Part shown: piece after piece, positions 1 through 6,912 of the stretch | How positions within the stretch are numbered: the stretch's first letter is position 1 | Layout: each line of letters starts with the position of its first letter | Source: Xenophilus sp. E41 | GTDB lineage: Bacteria > Pseudomonadota > Gammaproteobacteria > Burkholderiales > Burkholderiaceae_C | Direction: 5' to 3' | Length of the DNA: 64,000 bases | Assembly: GCF_003671765.1 (NCBI RefSeq) | Contig: NZ_QPIB01000041.1 | Location: forward strand, 1 to 64,000 | The notes under the pieces: generated by a model | Databases searched by the model: none | What the model saw: the letters and a program-made list of their open reading frames with translations, nothing else | Told to the model about the DNA's origin: nothing | Program-made: the position numbers and the translations under genes

Positions 1-460
1 AGCGCAGCGGGATGGCATCGCCACCCGCACCGGTCACCTTCGACCCGAAGACGCGCTCGACGAGATTGTGCGGTTCTTCGAGGCGCGGGTTTCCGCCTTG
101 CGACGGAGCGGGGTCGCTGCCGACCGGCTCATCCTCGATCCGGGGATGGGATTTTTCTTGAGCCCCGCACCGGAAACATCGCTGCACGTGCTGTCGAACC
201 TTCAAAAGCTGAAGTCGGCGTTGGGGCTTCCGCTATTGGTCTCGGTGTCGCGGAAATCCTTCTTGGGCGCCACCGTTGGCCTTCCTGTAAAGGATCTGGG
301 TCCAGCGAGCCTTGCGGCGGAACTTCACGCGATCGGCAATGGCGCTGACTACGTCCGCACCCACGCGCCTGGAGATCTGCGAAGCGCAATCACCTTCTCG
401 GAAACCCTCGCGAAATTTCGCAGTCGCGACGCCAGAGACCGAGGGTTAGATCATGCCTAG
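1..460 (+). CDS. sul1: Sulfonamide-resistant dihydropteroate synthase Sul1, C-terminal part
   Basis: This is the C-terminal 152 residues, about residues 128 to 279, of the class 1 integron sulfonamide-resistance protein. The reading frame is open from base 2 and ends at TAG 458-460. Sul1 makes dihydropteroate from pterin diphosphate and p-aminobenzoate but discriminates against sulfonamides, bypassing the inhibited chromosomal FolP. The late barrel segment with the SRKSFLG motif, part of the pterin/phosphate pocket, is visible. The 5' part, including the start, is cut off by the window edge. It is followed by orf5 in the usual 3'-conserved segment order. Identification rests on close recall of the protein sequence. 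Confidence 0.97.
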   Translation, partial: AQRDGIATRTGHLRPEDALDEIVRFFEARVSALRRSGVAADRLILDPGMGFFLSPAPETSLHVLSNLQKLKSALGLPLLVSVSRKSFLGATVGLPVKDLGPASLAAELHAIGNGADYVRTHAPGDLRSAITFSETLAKFRSRDARDRGLDHA

Positions 461-587
461 CATTCACCTTCCGGCCGCCCGCTAGCGGACCCTGGTCAGG
501 TTCCGCGAAGGTGGGCGCAGACATGCTGGGCTCGTCAGGATCAAACTGCACTATGAGGCGGCGGTTCATACCGCGCCAGGGGAGCGA

Positions 588-1088
588 ATGGACAGCGAGG
601 AGCCTCCGAACGTTCGGGTCGCCTGCTCGGGTGATATCGACGAGGTTGTGCGGCTGATGCACGACGCTGCGGCGTGGATGTCCGCCAAGGGAACGCCCGC
701 CTGGGACGTCGCGCGGATCGACCGGACATTCGCGGAGACCTTCGTCCTGAGATCCGAGCTCCTAGTCGCGAGTTGCAGCGACGGCATCGTCGGCTGTTGC
801 ACCTTGTCGGCCGAGGATCCCGAGTTCTGGCCCGACGCCCTCAAGGGGGAGGCCGCATATCTGCACAAGCTCGCGGTGCGACGGACACATGCGGGCCGGG
901 GTGTCAGCTCCGCGCTGATCGAGGCTTGCCGCCATGCCGCGCGAACGCAGGGGTGCGCCAAGCTGCGGCTCGACTGCCACCCGAACCTGCGTGGCCTATA
1001 CGAGCGGCTCGGATTCACCCACGTCGACACTTTCAATCCCGGCTGGGATCCAACCTTCATCGCAGAACGCCTAGAACTCGAAATCTAA
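588..1088 (+). CDS. orf5: Orf5 of the integron 3'-conserved segment, GNAT-family acetyltransferase
   Basis: This 166-residue protein is the orf5 product always found after sul1 in class 1 integrons. It has the GNAT fold, with the acetyl-CoA loop R-x-x-x-G-x-G visible at residues 99-105 and the second substrate strand near residues 120-140. The substrate is not known, and it has not been tied convincingly to resistance. The gene lies 127 bp after sul1 on the same strand. Its last 32 bases overlap, on the opposite strand, the artificial tail of the truncated tniB. Confidence 0.93.
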   Translation: MDSEEPPNVRVACSGDIDEVVRLMHDAAAWMSAKGTPAWDVARIDRTFAETFVLRSELLVASCSDGIVGCCTLSAEDPEFWPDALKGEAAYLHKLAVRRTHAGRGVSSALIEACRHAARTQGCAKLRLDCHPNLRGLYERLGFTHVDTFNPGWDPTFIAERLELEI

Positions 1089-2058
1089 CGTCCGTTCGGG
1101 CATCGAGGTCCATGTCGGGGTGGGACGGGCCCGTGGCTTCAAGATCACTTGCAGTCCGACCGCGATGTCTTGGTTGCGCGAGAGGTTGTCGACAGGCCAT
1201 GCTGAGTGTGCGATGGTTGATCGCTTCCTCGCCGCTCTCCACGGCGACGATGGCCGCCGCCATCAGCAAGTGCGCCAGTTCCCCTATGGTGCCCTCGCTG
1301 CGTGTGAGCAGGTAGCGAGCCATGTCCAGCGTGGCAATTGGGGAAGGCCGGCGCAGCGGGAGCGAAGCGGCGAAGCTGGCCAGCAGTGAGCAGCAATCGT
1401 CGTTGGCCTCCCATACCGGCAGCATCATCGGCTCGAAGCGATTTTCCAACTGGTCATCGGAGCGGATGGCTAGGTAGGCGTCGCGCGTGCCTACCCCAAC
1501 CAACGGGATGCGCAGTTCGTTGCCGAGGAAGCGCAGCAGGTTGAGGAATTCCCGGCGGTTGACGCTGTTGCCGGCCAGCACGTTGTGCAGCTCGTCGATC
1601 ACCAGCATGCGCACGCCGACCTTGCGCAGCAGTGCCAGAGCCAGTTGCTCCATTTCCGGCAACCGTGGGCGTGGGCGCAGCGGCGCGCCCATCGCGGCGA
1701 GCAGCGCGACGTAGAAGCGGATCACGGACGGCTCGGACGGCATCTGCACGACCAACACCGGGATGTGCTCCTGGTCGGCGTCGGAGCTGGCCGGGTGGGT
1801 GCGGCGGAACTTCTCGACGATCATCGACTTGCCATTGTTGGTCGGGCCAACCAGCAGCAGGTTGGGCATGCGTTGCTTGTTTGGCCACGCATAAAGGGCT
1901 TCCAGCCGGTTCAGCGCCTCGACTGCGCGCGGATAGCCGATCCAGCGGTCGGCGCGAAGGCGCTGGATGCGCTCGTCCGCCGGAAGACGGGCCAAGCCCT
2001 GGGCCGCCGGCAGCAGGTGGGACAGGTCGATGATGGGATATTCGTCCACGGCTACCAC
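1057..2058 (-). CDS. tniB: TniB transposition ATPase, 3'-truncated by fusion to the 3'-conserved segment
   Basis: TniB is the AAA+ target-selection ATPase of Tn402/Tn5053 transposons, working with TniA and TniQ. The Walker A motif GPTNNGKS lies near residue 70 and the Walker B MLVIDE further on. The native protein ends soon after the sequence NHRTLSMA. Here identity stops at that point (about base 1195) and the frame runs on through 3'-CS DNA for about 46 foreign residues to a stop at 1057. The gene is therefore a deletion derivative, usually called tniB-delta. GTG at 2058 is the longest start; a GTG at 2046, beginning with DEYPIIDL, matches the published protein better. It overlaps or follows the tniA stop at 2052, showing translational coupling. 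Confidence 0.88.
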   Translation of the reverse strand: MVAVDEYPIIDLSHLLPAAQGLARLPADERIQRLRADRWIGYPRAVEALNRLEALYAWPNKQRMPNLLLVGPTNNGKSMIVEKFRRTHPASSDADQEHIPVLVVQMPSEPSVIRFYVALLAAMGAPLRPRPRLPEMEQLALALLRKVGVRMLVIDELHNVLAGNSVNRREFLNLLRFLGNELRIPLVGVGTRDAYLAIRSDDQLENRFEPMMLPVWEANDDCCSLLASFAASLPLRRPSPIATLDMARYLLTRSEGTIGELAHLLMAAAIVAVESGEEAINHRTLSMACRQPLAQPRHRGRTASDLEATGPSHPDMDLDARTDVRFRVLGVLR

Positions 2059-3731
2059 TCCTCAATCTGGTCGAACGGTTTGGCGGGTGGCAAGTTGTCT
2101 GCCTGCGGGTCGGCAATATCCGTATCCGGCGGAACGGGCTTGTCCGGCCGAGCTGATGTCTTGAGGTGCTGGCGGCGATCCGCGTCACGCCGCGCCTTGC
2201 GTGTGGCCTTCTGCGCGCTGGTCACAATCTCACGCATCTGGCCGATCATGCGGAACAGCGCCGACTCATCCACCTGTTCGCGCCCTTGCTGCCGCAGTTT
2301 CGCCAGCGCCTGCCGTTGTTCCCAGAGGGTGACAGCCGGATGCGACAAGGTACGGTAGGGAATTTCCAGGTAATGCTGTCCCTCCGGTTCCAGGACCCAG
2401 ATACGGCTGATGTCGCGCGGATCGCGCCGGATCAGAAAGGACGGCCAGCGTTCACGCCGCGCAATCCACGGCTTGAGCGCATCGGCGTAGTAGTGGATGT
2501 GGTCGATGACAAAGCCGGTGCGGGTCAGCGTGCGCCGGAGGATCGGCAGAAAATCGACCAGGAACGAAGTAGCGCGTGTGACGACGGCCGGTACGCCGAC
2601 ACGCGCCACGGCCTCGGCCCAGCGCGCGGCCGGCGGTTGGAGCAGGCCGTTGTGCACCGAACCGTGGTAGGTGCCGACCGCCAATGTGAGCCAGCGCTCT
2701 AGCTCGCGCAGCGTCAGGGCGGCCTTGTTTTCGGAATCGTAGTCGCCGCGCTGGTCAGGGTTGGAGAAGGTCGTTCCCGGCAGTTCGTCGTGAATCATCT
2801 GCATCGCCGTGCCGATGATCCGTTCCACGATGCCGCCATAGTGCGGCTGTCCCAGCGGGCGATAGTCCAGCCGGATGCCATGCTGCTCGCAACCCCGGCG
2901 CAGGGCCTCGCTCTTGAACTCGGCCGCGTTGTCTAGGTAGAGCAGCAAGGGCTTGCCGCTCATCTGCCAATCCATTTCCACGTTCAGTCCTTCCAGCCAA
3001 GGGCGCTTGTCGCAGGCGACATGCACGAGGCACAGGCCAACCGAAACGGCAGACGGCGCTTCCAGCGTGACGACCATGCCGAGCACGCAGCGGGTGAACA
3101 CGTCGATGGCGAGGGTCAGGTACGGGCGGCCAATAGGTTGCCGGTCGCGGTCATCGACCACGATCAGGTCGATGACCGTATGGTCTATCTGCACCTGCTC
3201 CAGCGGCGCGGTCACGGCAGGAGGCTCGCCGCCCACACCTTGTAGGTCACGAGCGGCATCCTGGCCTTCCCGCCGGCGGATGACCTTGCGCGGGTCAAGG
3301 CTAGCGATCCGTAAGGCCACGGTATTGCGCGCCGGCACTCGCAGTTTTTGAGCCTTGCACACCTGAGTGACTTCGCGGTGAAAGGCCGCTAGGCTGCGCT
3401 TCTGCTTGGTCAGGAACCGCTTTTGCAGTAGCTCGTGGATGACGCGCTCGACCGGTTCCGGCAAGCGCCCCTTACCTTTACCTCCACCGGACTGGCCGGG
3501 CACCAGATCCGTCACGAGGCCGCTGCCTTGCCGGGCACGCCGGATCAGAACGTATACCTGGCGCCGAGACAAGCCCAGCGCCTGAGCCGCCATATCGGCC
3601 GCTTCGTGCCCGACCGTCTCCGACTGCGCCAACGGACTGATGATCTCCGCACGACGGCGCGCACGCTCCCAAGCCTCATCAGGCAGAGTGGCCACGCCTT
3701 GTTCTGGAATCCGTGGGGTGTCCGTCGCCAT
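2052..3731 (-). CDS. tniA: TniA transposase of the Tn402/Tn5053 family (DDE)
   Basis: This is a full-length 559-residue transposase. An N-terminal helix-turn-helix (about residues 40-70) binds the terminal repeats, and the retroviral-type catalytic core follows. The likely catalytic triad is D183, D267 (in LYLDNAAEF) and E303, with 35 residues between the last two as in the family. The ATG at 3731 is chosen because it gives the family length; the open frame extends 12 codons further upstream. The gene reads away from IRt and into the truncated tniB. With tniB broken, TniA alone is expected to be able to bind ends but not to complete regulated transposition. Confidence 0.95.
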   Translation of the reverse strand: MATDTPRIPEQGVATLPDEAWERARRRAEIISPLAQSETVGHEAADMAAQALGLSRRQVYVLIRRARQGSGLVTDLVPGQSGGGKGKGRLPEPVERVIHELLQKRFLTKQKRSLAAFHREVTQVCKAQKLRVPARNTVALRIASLDPRKVIRRREGQDAARDLQGVGGEPPAVTAPLEQVQIDHTVIDLIVVDDRDRQPIGRPYLTLAIDVFTRCVLGMVVTLEAPSAVSVGLCLVHVACDKRPWLEGLNVEMDWQMSGKPLLLYLDNAAEFKSEALRRGCEQHGIRLDYRPLGQPHYGGIVERIIGTAMQMIHDELPGTTFSNPDQRGDYDSENKAALTLRELERWLTLAVGTYHGSVHNGLLQPPAARWAEAVARVGVPAVVTRATSFLVDFLPILRRTLTRTGFVIDHIHYYADALKPWIARRERWPSFLIRRDPRDISRIWVLEPEGQHYLEIPYRTLSHPAVTLWEQRQALAKLRQQGREQVDESALFRMIGQMREIVTSAQKATRKARRDADRRQHLKTSARPDKPVPPDTDIADPQADNLPPAKPFDQIEEW

Positions 3732-3773
3732 GCTCACCTCGCTTTGGTGCACACGAGTATTGAGCATAGTCGA

Positions 3774-3872
3774 GATTGGTGCAGATCACTTCTGATATTG
3801 AACTGTCAGGAGCTGGCTGCACAACAGCCATTACGCCCAATCAACTGGTGCAGTCGTCTTCTGAAAATGACA
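3774..3872. repeat. Tn402 terminal inverted repeat IRt with internal TniA-binding repeat
   Basis: The outer 25 bp (3848-3872) read on the minus strand begin TGTCATTTTCAGAAGACGAC, the standard terminus of Tn402-family elements. Two related 18-bp blocks, at 3778-3795 (GGTGCAGATCACTTCTGA) and 3847-3864 (GGTGCAGTCGTCTTCTGA), are the internal repeats that the family uses as multiple TniA-binding sites. The tniA start lies just inside. The base after 3872 begins backbone DNA; a 5-bp target duplication cannot be tested because the other end is not in the window. Confidence 0.9.
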
Positions 3873-3939
3873 AAAACGGCACACTACGGAGTGTCTAGAA
3901 AACCACCGTTTTATGAACAACGATCTGACGTCGATCAGA
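3873..3939. promoter_or_regulatory. Inverted-repeat-rich segment abutting IRt, possible resolvase site
   Basis: Three short dyads occur in 67 bp next to the transposon end: AAAACGG (3873-3879) with CCGTTTT (3906-3912), ACACT with AGTGT inside it, and TCTGA (3924-3928) with TCAGA (3935-3939). Tn402/Tn5053 elements insert preferentially at or near resolvase res sites, and a serine resolvase gene lies 300 bp away. The dyads fit resolvase binding subsites loosely. No res consensus was verified, and the segment is on the downstream side of the resolvase gene, which is unusual. Confidence 0.3.
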
Positions 3940-4237
3940 GCATTAAAGCCTTCTGGCTTTCCCATAGTCGCCGGTAGGCCATCTCATCGTCGGTCGGCTC
4001 ACGGTTGAGCTGCTCCAGCAACCAGGCCGCGCCGGCGGCCATTGCCTCGTCGCGGTCGAGATACTGGCCGTCGAGCGCGAAACACATGCCGCCCATCCGG
4101 TAGTTCACCTCCCACGCTTGGCCGTCATGGGTGCGGCACACGGCATAGGCGAAATAATCTTCCTTGGCGTTCATCTCCTCACACGCTGCTTGCAGCTCGG
4201 GACGGAGCGGTGGCAAGGAGTAGTGTCCGTTTCTCAT
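3935..4237 (-). CDS. Small hypothetical protein in the resolvase operon
   Basis: This 100-residue protein is not recognised. It is soluble, acidic in its C-terminal part, and has no signal or membrane segment. Its ATG at 4237 overlaps the resolvase stop codon (ATGA), so the two genes are translationally coupled and transcribed in the order kleE-like, resolvase, this gene. Its stop lies inside the dyad-rich segment next to IRt, so the Tn402 insertion occurred just beyond its 3' end and did not break it. Confidence 0.75.
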   Translation of the reverse strand: MRNGHYSLPPLRPELQAACEEMNAKEDYFAYAVCRTHDGQAWEVNYRMGGMCFALDGQYLDRDEAMAAGAAWLLEQLNREPTDDEMAYRRLWESQKALML

Positions 4238-4950
4238 ACCTTCGTACCCTCCTGATCGGCAGCCGCCATCGCGTCAGCCTCGGTCAATGCGTCCTCGCGG
4301 AAGGCCCCCATGCGCACCGCCTCGGCCTGGCTCACTTCGACTGCCCATATCCGTTTCACTTGGGATGGGCTGCACCCGGCCAGTTCGGCCGTCCGGGTGA
4401 TGCTGTGGCCGGACTTGCGCAGCGCGACAACCTGGGCATGGCGCTTCGGGTCAGCGCGGCGGCCCCGATACTTGCCGGCGTCCTTCGCCAGCTCGATGCC
4501 TTGGCGCTGGCGTTCGCGCCTGTCTTCGTAGTCGTCACGGGCCATCTGAAGGGCCAGCTTCAAAAGCATGTCCTGGACGGCCTCCAGAACGATTTTGGCA
4601 ACGCCCTTGGCCTCGGCCGCCAGGTCGGATAGATCGACCACGCCGGGGACGGCTAGGCGTGCGCCTTTGGCCCGGATCGAGGCCACCAGGCGCTCGGCCT
4701 CGGGCAGCGGCAGGCGGCTGATTCGGTCGATCTTCTCGACAATGATCACCTCGCCCGATTGCAGATCGGCCACCATGCGCAGCAGCTCGGGCCGGTCGGC
4801 GCGCGCGCCGGATGCCTTCTCGCGGTAGATGCCGGCGACGTAGTACCCAGCAGCCTTCGCGACGGTGATGATCCCCTCTTGGCGCTCCAAATCCTGCGCG
4901 TCCGTGCTGACACGCAGATAGACCCGCGCCATCATTGGGCTGGCATTCAT
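4234..4950 (-). CDS. Serine resolvase/invertase (ParA-like)
   Basis: This is a serine recombinase of the Tn3-resolvase class. The catalytic N-terminal domain opens with RVSTDAQD, placing the nucleophile at Ser15, and continues with the conserved KIDRISR arginine motif near residue 78. A C-terminal helix-turn-helix (about residues 165-200, including GHSITRTAELAGCS) should bind res. The likely role is multimer resolution of the plasmid ancestor, as ParA does in IncP plasmids. The ATG at 4950 was chosen because it nearly abuts the kleE-like stop; internal ATGs at 4935 and 4932 are alternatives. It is coupled by ATGA overlap to the downstream small gene. Confidence 0.88.
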   Translation of the reverse strand: MNASPMMARVYLRVSTDAQDLERQEGIITVAKAAGYYVAGIYREKASGARADRPELLRMVADLQSGEVIIVEKIDRISRLPLPEAERLVASIRAKGARLAVPGVVDLSDLAAEAKGVAKIVLEAVQDMLLKLALQMARDDYEDRRERQRQGIELAKDAGKYRGRRADPKRHAQVVALRKSGHSITRTAELAGCSPSQVKRIWAVEVSQAEAVRMGAFREDALTEADAMAAADQEGTKV

Positions 4951-4951
4951 G

Positions 4952-5281
4952 TCAAAGCCCCTTCGGCTTGTAGACGGAGACAAAGTAGGTGAGCGCGGTC
5001 AGCGCGGCGAAGTGCAGCAGGAACGTCCAGCCGGCATGCACGCCCGGCGTGCGCCAGTGGTAAAACATCCGCAGGAGTTGGAACAGCACCTCAAGGGACA
5101 CCATCCATCTGAAGATCGGCCAGACCAGTACCGTCGCCATCCATACGAACTTGACCAGGCCGGCCAGCAGCCCATGACCATCAACCTTCTGAACGCCAGG
5201 CACGGAAGCTGGGGCCGGCTTCACCGGCTCGGGCGCGGCGGGCTGCTCGACCTTCTTGGGGAACTTGATGACATTGGACAT
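4952..5281 (-). CDS. kleE: KleE-like plasmid stable-inheritance membrane protein
   Basis: This 109-residue protein begins SNVIKFPKK and ends with the FVSVYKPKGL tail typical of KleE from IncP-1 plasmids. It has a short proline-rich N-terminal segment and two or three predicted membrane segments (about residues 45-75 and 85-100). KleE belongs to the central-control and stable-inheritance genes of IncP-1; its biochemical function is unknown. The gene heads a minus-strand unit with the resolvase and is transcribed divergently from the HTH gene at 5419. A GGTATACC palindrome lies 16 bp upstream of its start. Confidence 0.72.
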   Translation of the reverse strand: MSNVIKFPKKVEQPAAPEPVKPAPASVPGVQKVDGHGLLAGLVKFVWMATVLVWPIFRWMVSLEVLFQLLRMFYHWRTPGVHAGWTFLLHFAALTALTYFVSVYKPKGL

Positions 5282-5296
5282 GGATAGGCGCGTTTG

Positions 5297-5363
5297 GGTA
5301 TACCTAAGTGCGCCCACTATAGCCCGGCAGGCGCATTTAATAAAGTGCAATCTATATGCGCCT
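5297..5363. promoter_or_regulatory. Divergent promoter/operator region between kleE-like and HTH genes
   Basis: The 137-bp gap between the divergent starts contains a perfect 8-bp palindrome GGTATACC (5297-5304) and a separate 8-bp inverted repeat AGGCGCAT (5329-5336) / ATGCGCCT (5356-5363) around an AT-rich centre. Such dyads are suitable operators for the HTH protein encoded at 5419 or for a plasmid Kor-type regulator. Neither matches the KorA or KorC consensus I know. Confidence 0.45.
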
Positions 5364-5418
5364 AGCTCAATGTGACAGCTTCAATAAGCCAGGTAAGACA
5401 ATCAGCGTGAGGTATGCG

Positions 5419-5784
5419 ATGGGCAAGAAGGAAACCGAGGAAGCAATTGAAGAAGCCCGACGGGGCGGCTTGAAGCGGTTCGATTCCGTCGAAGCCCTGT
5501 TCGCCGACCTGAACGCCGACGACACGCCGGAATTTGATGAAGGCAGCACGAACGTCTATGCCGACCTGGGCCGCCCTGACGCCGACGAAATGCAGGCCAA
5601 GGCCACGCTCGTAACCAAGATCAGCCAGGCCATCACGGCGCGGCAGTTGTCGAACGACCAAGCGGCGGCGGCTCTTGGATTGACGCTGGCCGAGCTGGGC
5701 GAGCTGCTGGCCGGCCGCTTCCGTGGGTATTCGGTCGATGACCTGGAACGCTTGGCGGCGCTGCTCGATGAGGCCGGCCGATGA
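5419..5784 (+). CDS. XRE/HigA2-like helix-turn-helix protein, candidate antitoxin or repressor
   Basis: This is a 121-residue acidic protein. Its N-terminal half (residues 1-60) carries the KRFDSVEALFADLNADD-type segment seen in small plasmid antitoxin-like proteins. The C-terminal half (about residues 64-118) is a Cro/C1-type helix-turn-helix of the HigA2 kind. The start at 5419 has a GAGG ribosome site 6 bases upstream; a longer frame from 5356 lacks one. Its stop overlaps the next gene by ATGA, so the pair forms one unit. It could autoregulate from the dyads upstream. It may be the antitoxin of a toxin-antitoxin pair or a plain repressor; the toxin is not identified. Confidence 0.75.
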   Translation: MGKKETEEAIEEARRGGLKRFDSVEALFADLNADDTPEFDEGSTNVYADLGRPDADEMQAKATLVTKISQAITARQLSNDQAAAALGLTLAELGELLAGRFRGYSVDDLERLAALLDEAGR

Positions 5785-6134
5785 TTGACCCGAAGAACCT
5801 GGCAACCTGGCTGCATGAGAAGGCCGGCCCGGCCCATGACGCGCTGAAAGCCGACCCGGCCCGCGCCGTCTCGGCGGACCGGCTGCGCTACACGCTTGAT
5901 GAACTGCAGGCCGAAGCCGAAGCCGAAGCATCCGGCCCGTGTCCATTGCCGCCGGAGCAGCGCGAATGGGTGGATGCCCCGGCCGTTGGCCGGGAGCTGC
6001 TGCCCGAGGACTTGCAAACCGTCGAAGCCATAGCCGCGTTCCTGGTCGACGCTGAAGCTACTGCCGACCCGGCCTATATCGAGCACGCCCGCGAAGTTGC
6101 GGCACGTGCGCGGGCCATGCACGGCATCAAATAG
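5781..6134 (+). CDS. Hypothetical protein coupled to the HTH gene
   Basis: This 117-residue acidic, alanine- and glutamate-rich protein has no recognised domain, signal or membrane segment. It is translationally coupled to the upstream HTH gene through an ATGA overlap at 5781-5784. The coupling and its position in a plasmid maintenance region make a stability role plausible. It does not look like a known RelE/HigB/ParE toxin, as it lacks a basic RNase-like core. A perfect 11-bp hairpin at 6312-6336 follows. Confidence 0.7.
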   Translation: MIDPKNLATWLHEKAGPAHDALKADPARAVSADRLRYTLDELQAEAEAEASGPCPLPPEQREWVDAPAVGRELLPEDLQTVEAIAAFLVDAEATADPAYIEHAREVAARARAMHGIK

Positions 6135-6311
6135 CGAAGCTGGCCAGCATCGCCATTTCTGGCGGTGCTGCAGGTGGATCTCATCGCCGGAAATGACGAG
6201 GCGAGATCCACGCCAAGGGGAAGGCGCAGGGCGGCCGTCATCGCTCGATCTGACGATGCTCGAGCACGCCGGCGCGCATCGTCGCTTCCAGCGATGCAGG
6301 CCCGAAAACGA

Positions 6312-6336
6312 CAAGGGCGGCCACCGGCCGCCCTTG
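6312..6336. terminator. Perfect 11-bp-stem hairpin between convergent units
   Basis: CAAGGGCGGCC, a 3-base loop ACC, then GGCCGCCCTTG. It lies between the end of the plus-strand HTH unit and the end of the minus-strand small gene at 6356, the usual site of a shared terminator. A partial T-rich tail (TCGTTTTC) exists only on the minus strand, so efficiency as an intrinsic terminator is uncertain. Confidence 0.6.
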
Positions 6337-6355
6337 CTGTTCCTGGTGCGCGAGC

Positions 6356-6589
6356 CTACGCGGCGAGTGACTGCCGCACCGCATCCAGGGCCTGGCGGAA
6401 ATCGTCCCGCGTGGCTCGGCCCGTCTCGGCCTGGTAGTACAGCACCATGAACATATTGGCGACGGCCTCAGCCATCGGTGAGAGTTGCCGCGCCGCGTCC
6501 TGGTCGATCCAGTCCAGGGCGGCGAGTTGCGCGGCCGCATGATGAACTGCCTGGGTTGCGATTGCGTTGGTAGGATTCAGGGTTGCCAT
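6356..6589 (-). CDS. Small hypothetical protein downstream of the trb genes
   Basis: This 77-residue, alanine-rich, helical protein has no recognised family. The ATG at 6589 has a good ribosome site (AGAGAGGTG) seven bases upstream, which supports expression. It is the last gene of a minus-strand series trbJ-trbK-trbL-small gene-this gene. It carries no signal peptide. Function unknown. Confidence 0.6.
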   Translation of the reverse strand: MATLNPTNAIATQAVHHAAAQLAALDWIDQDAARQLSPMAEAVANMFMVLYYQAETGRATRDDFRQALDAVRQSLAA

Positions 6590-6652
6590 GATTCACCTCT
6601 CTATCAGGTGGGTTGTGGAAGTGTCGGCCGGCCCCACGCCGGCCGGCGCGCT

Positions 6653-6910
6653 TTACCGCTGGCCGCTGCTGTAGAAGCCGGCAGCTTCTGCTAGCGGCGT
6701 GTTCCTGTTGCTGCCGCTGTAGCTGTTGCTCGATGACCTGGCCGCCGGCCTGGTGGCCTCGATGGCAGACGGAGCAGAGCGATCAACAAAGGCCGAAACT
6801 TCCGCCGCTGCATCAAGCTCGGTTGATTGATCGCCAGGCTGCTCAAACTCCACTGCCAGCCGCTGCACCTGGTCGAGCGCCAAGCAGTCGAAAAAGCCAC
6901 TACGTTTCAT
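6653..6910 (-). CDS. Small protein with a TrbL-tail-like C-terminus
   Basis: This 85-residue protein starts immediately after trbL: the trbL stop TGA (6915-6913) precedes an ATG at 6910 with GGAGG seven bases upstream. An in-frame GTG at 6916 overlapping the trbL stop is an alternative. The C-terminus (NTPLAEAAGFYSSG) closely repeats segments in the low-complexity tail of TrbL (TTPLAQAAGFGSSSG). It may be a shed or duplicated TrbL tail, or a separate partner with a shared motif. In IncP-1 the gene after trbL is trbM, but this product is much shorter and I cannot match it to TrbM. Confidence 0.6.
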   Translation of the reverse strand: MKRSGFFDCLALDQVQRLAVEFEQPGDQSTELDAAAEVSAFVDRSAPSAIEATRPAARSSSNSYSGSNRNTPLAEAAGFYSSGQR

Positions 6911-6912
6911 AG

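Larger units (their letters stand above)
1..3872. mobile_element. Right part of a Tn402-type class 1 integron (3'-CS, truncated tniB, tniA, IRt)
   Basis: The order sul1 - orf5 - truncated tniB - tniA - IRt is that of a clinical-type class 1 integron in which the 3'-conserved segment replaced part of the tni module. The right terminal repeat ends at 3872 with TGTCA read inward on the minus strand. intI1, the cassettes and the other terminal repeat must lie left of the window. tniR and tniQ are absent here, so the element is probably not able to complete transposition alone and would need TniB/Q/R in trans (inference from the known Tn402/Tn5053 requirement). Confidence 0.9.

Noticed and set aside
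1..3872. Complete class 1 integron with intI1 and cassettes
   Set aside because: Only the 3' end of sul1 and rightward parts are in the window; intI1, attI and cassettes cannot be claimed.
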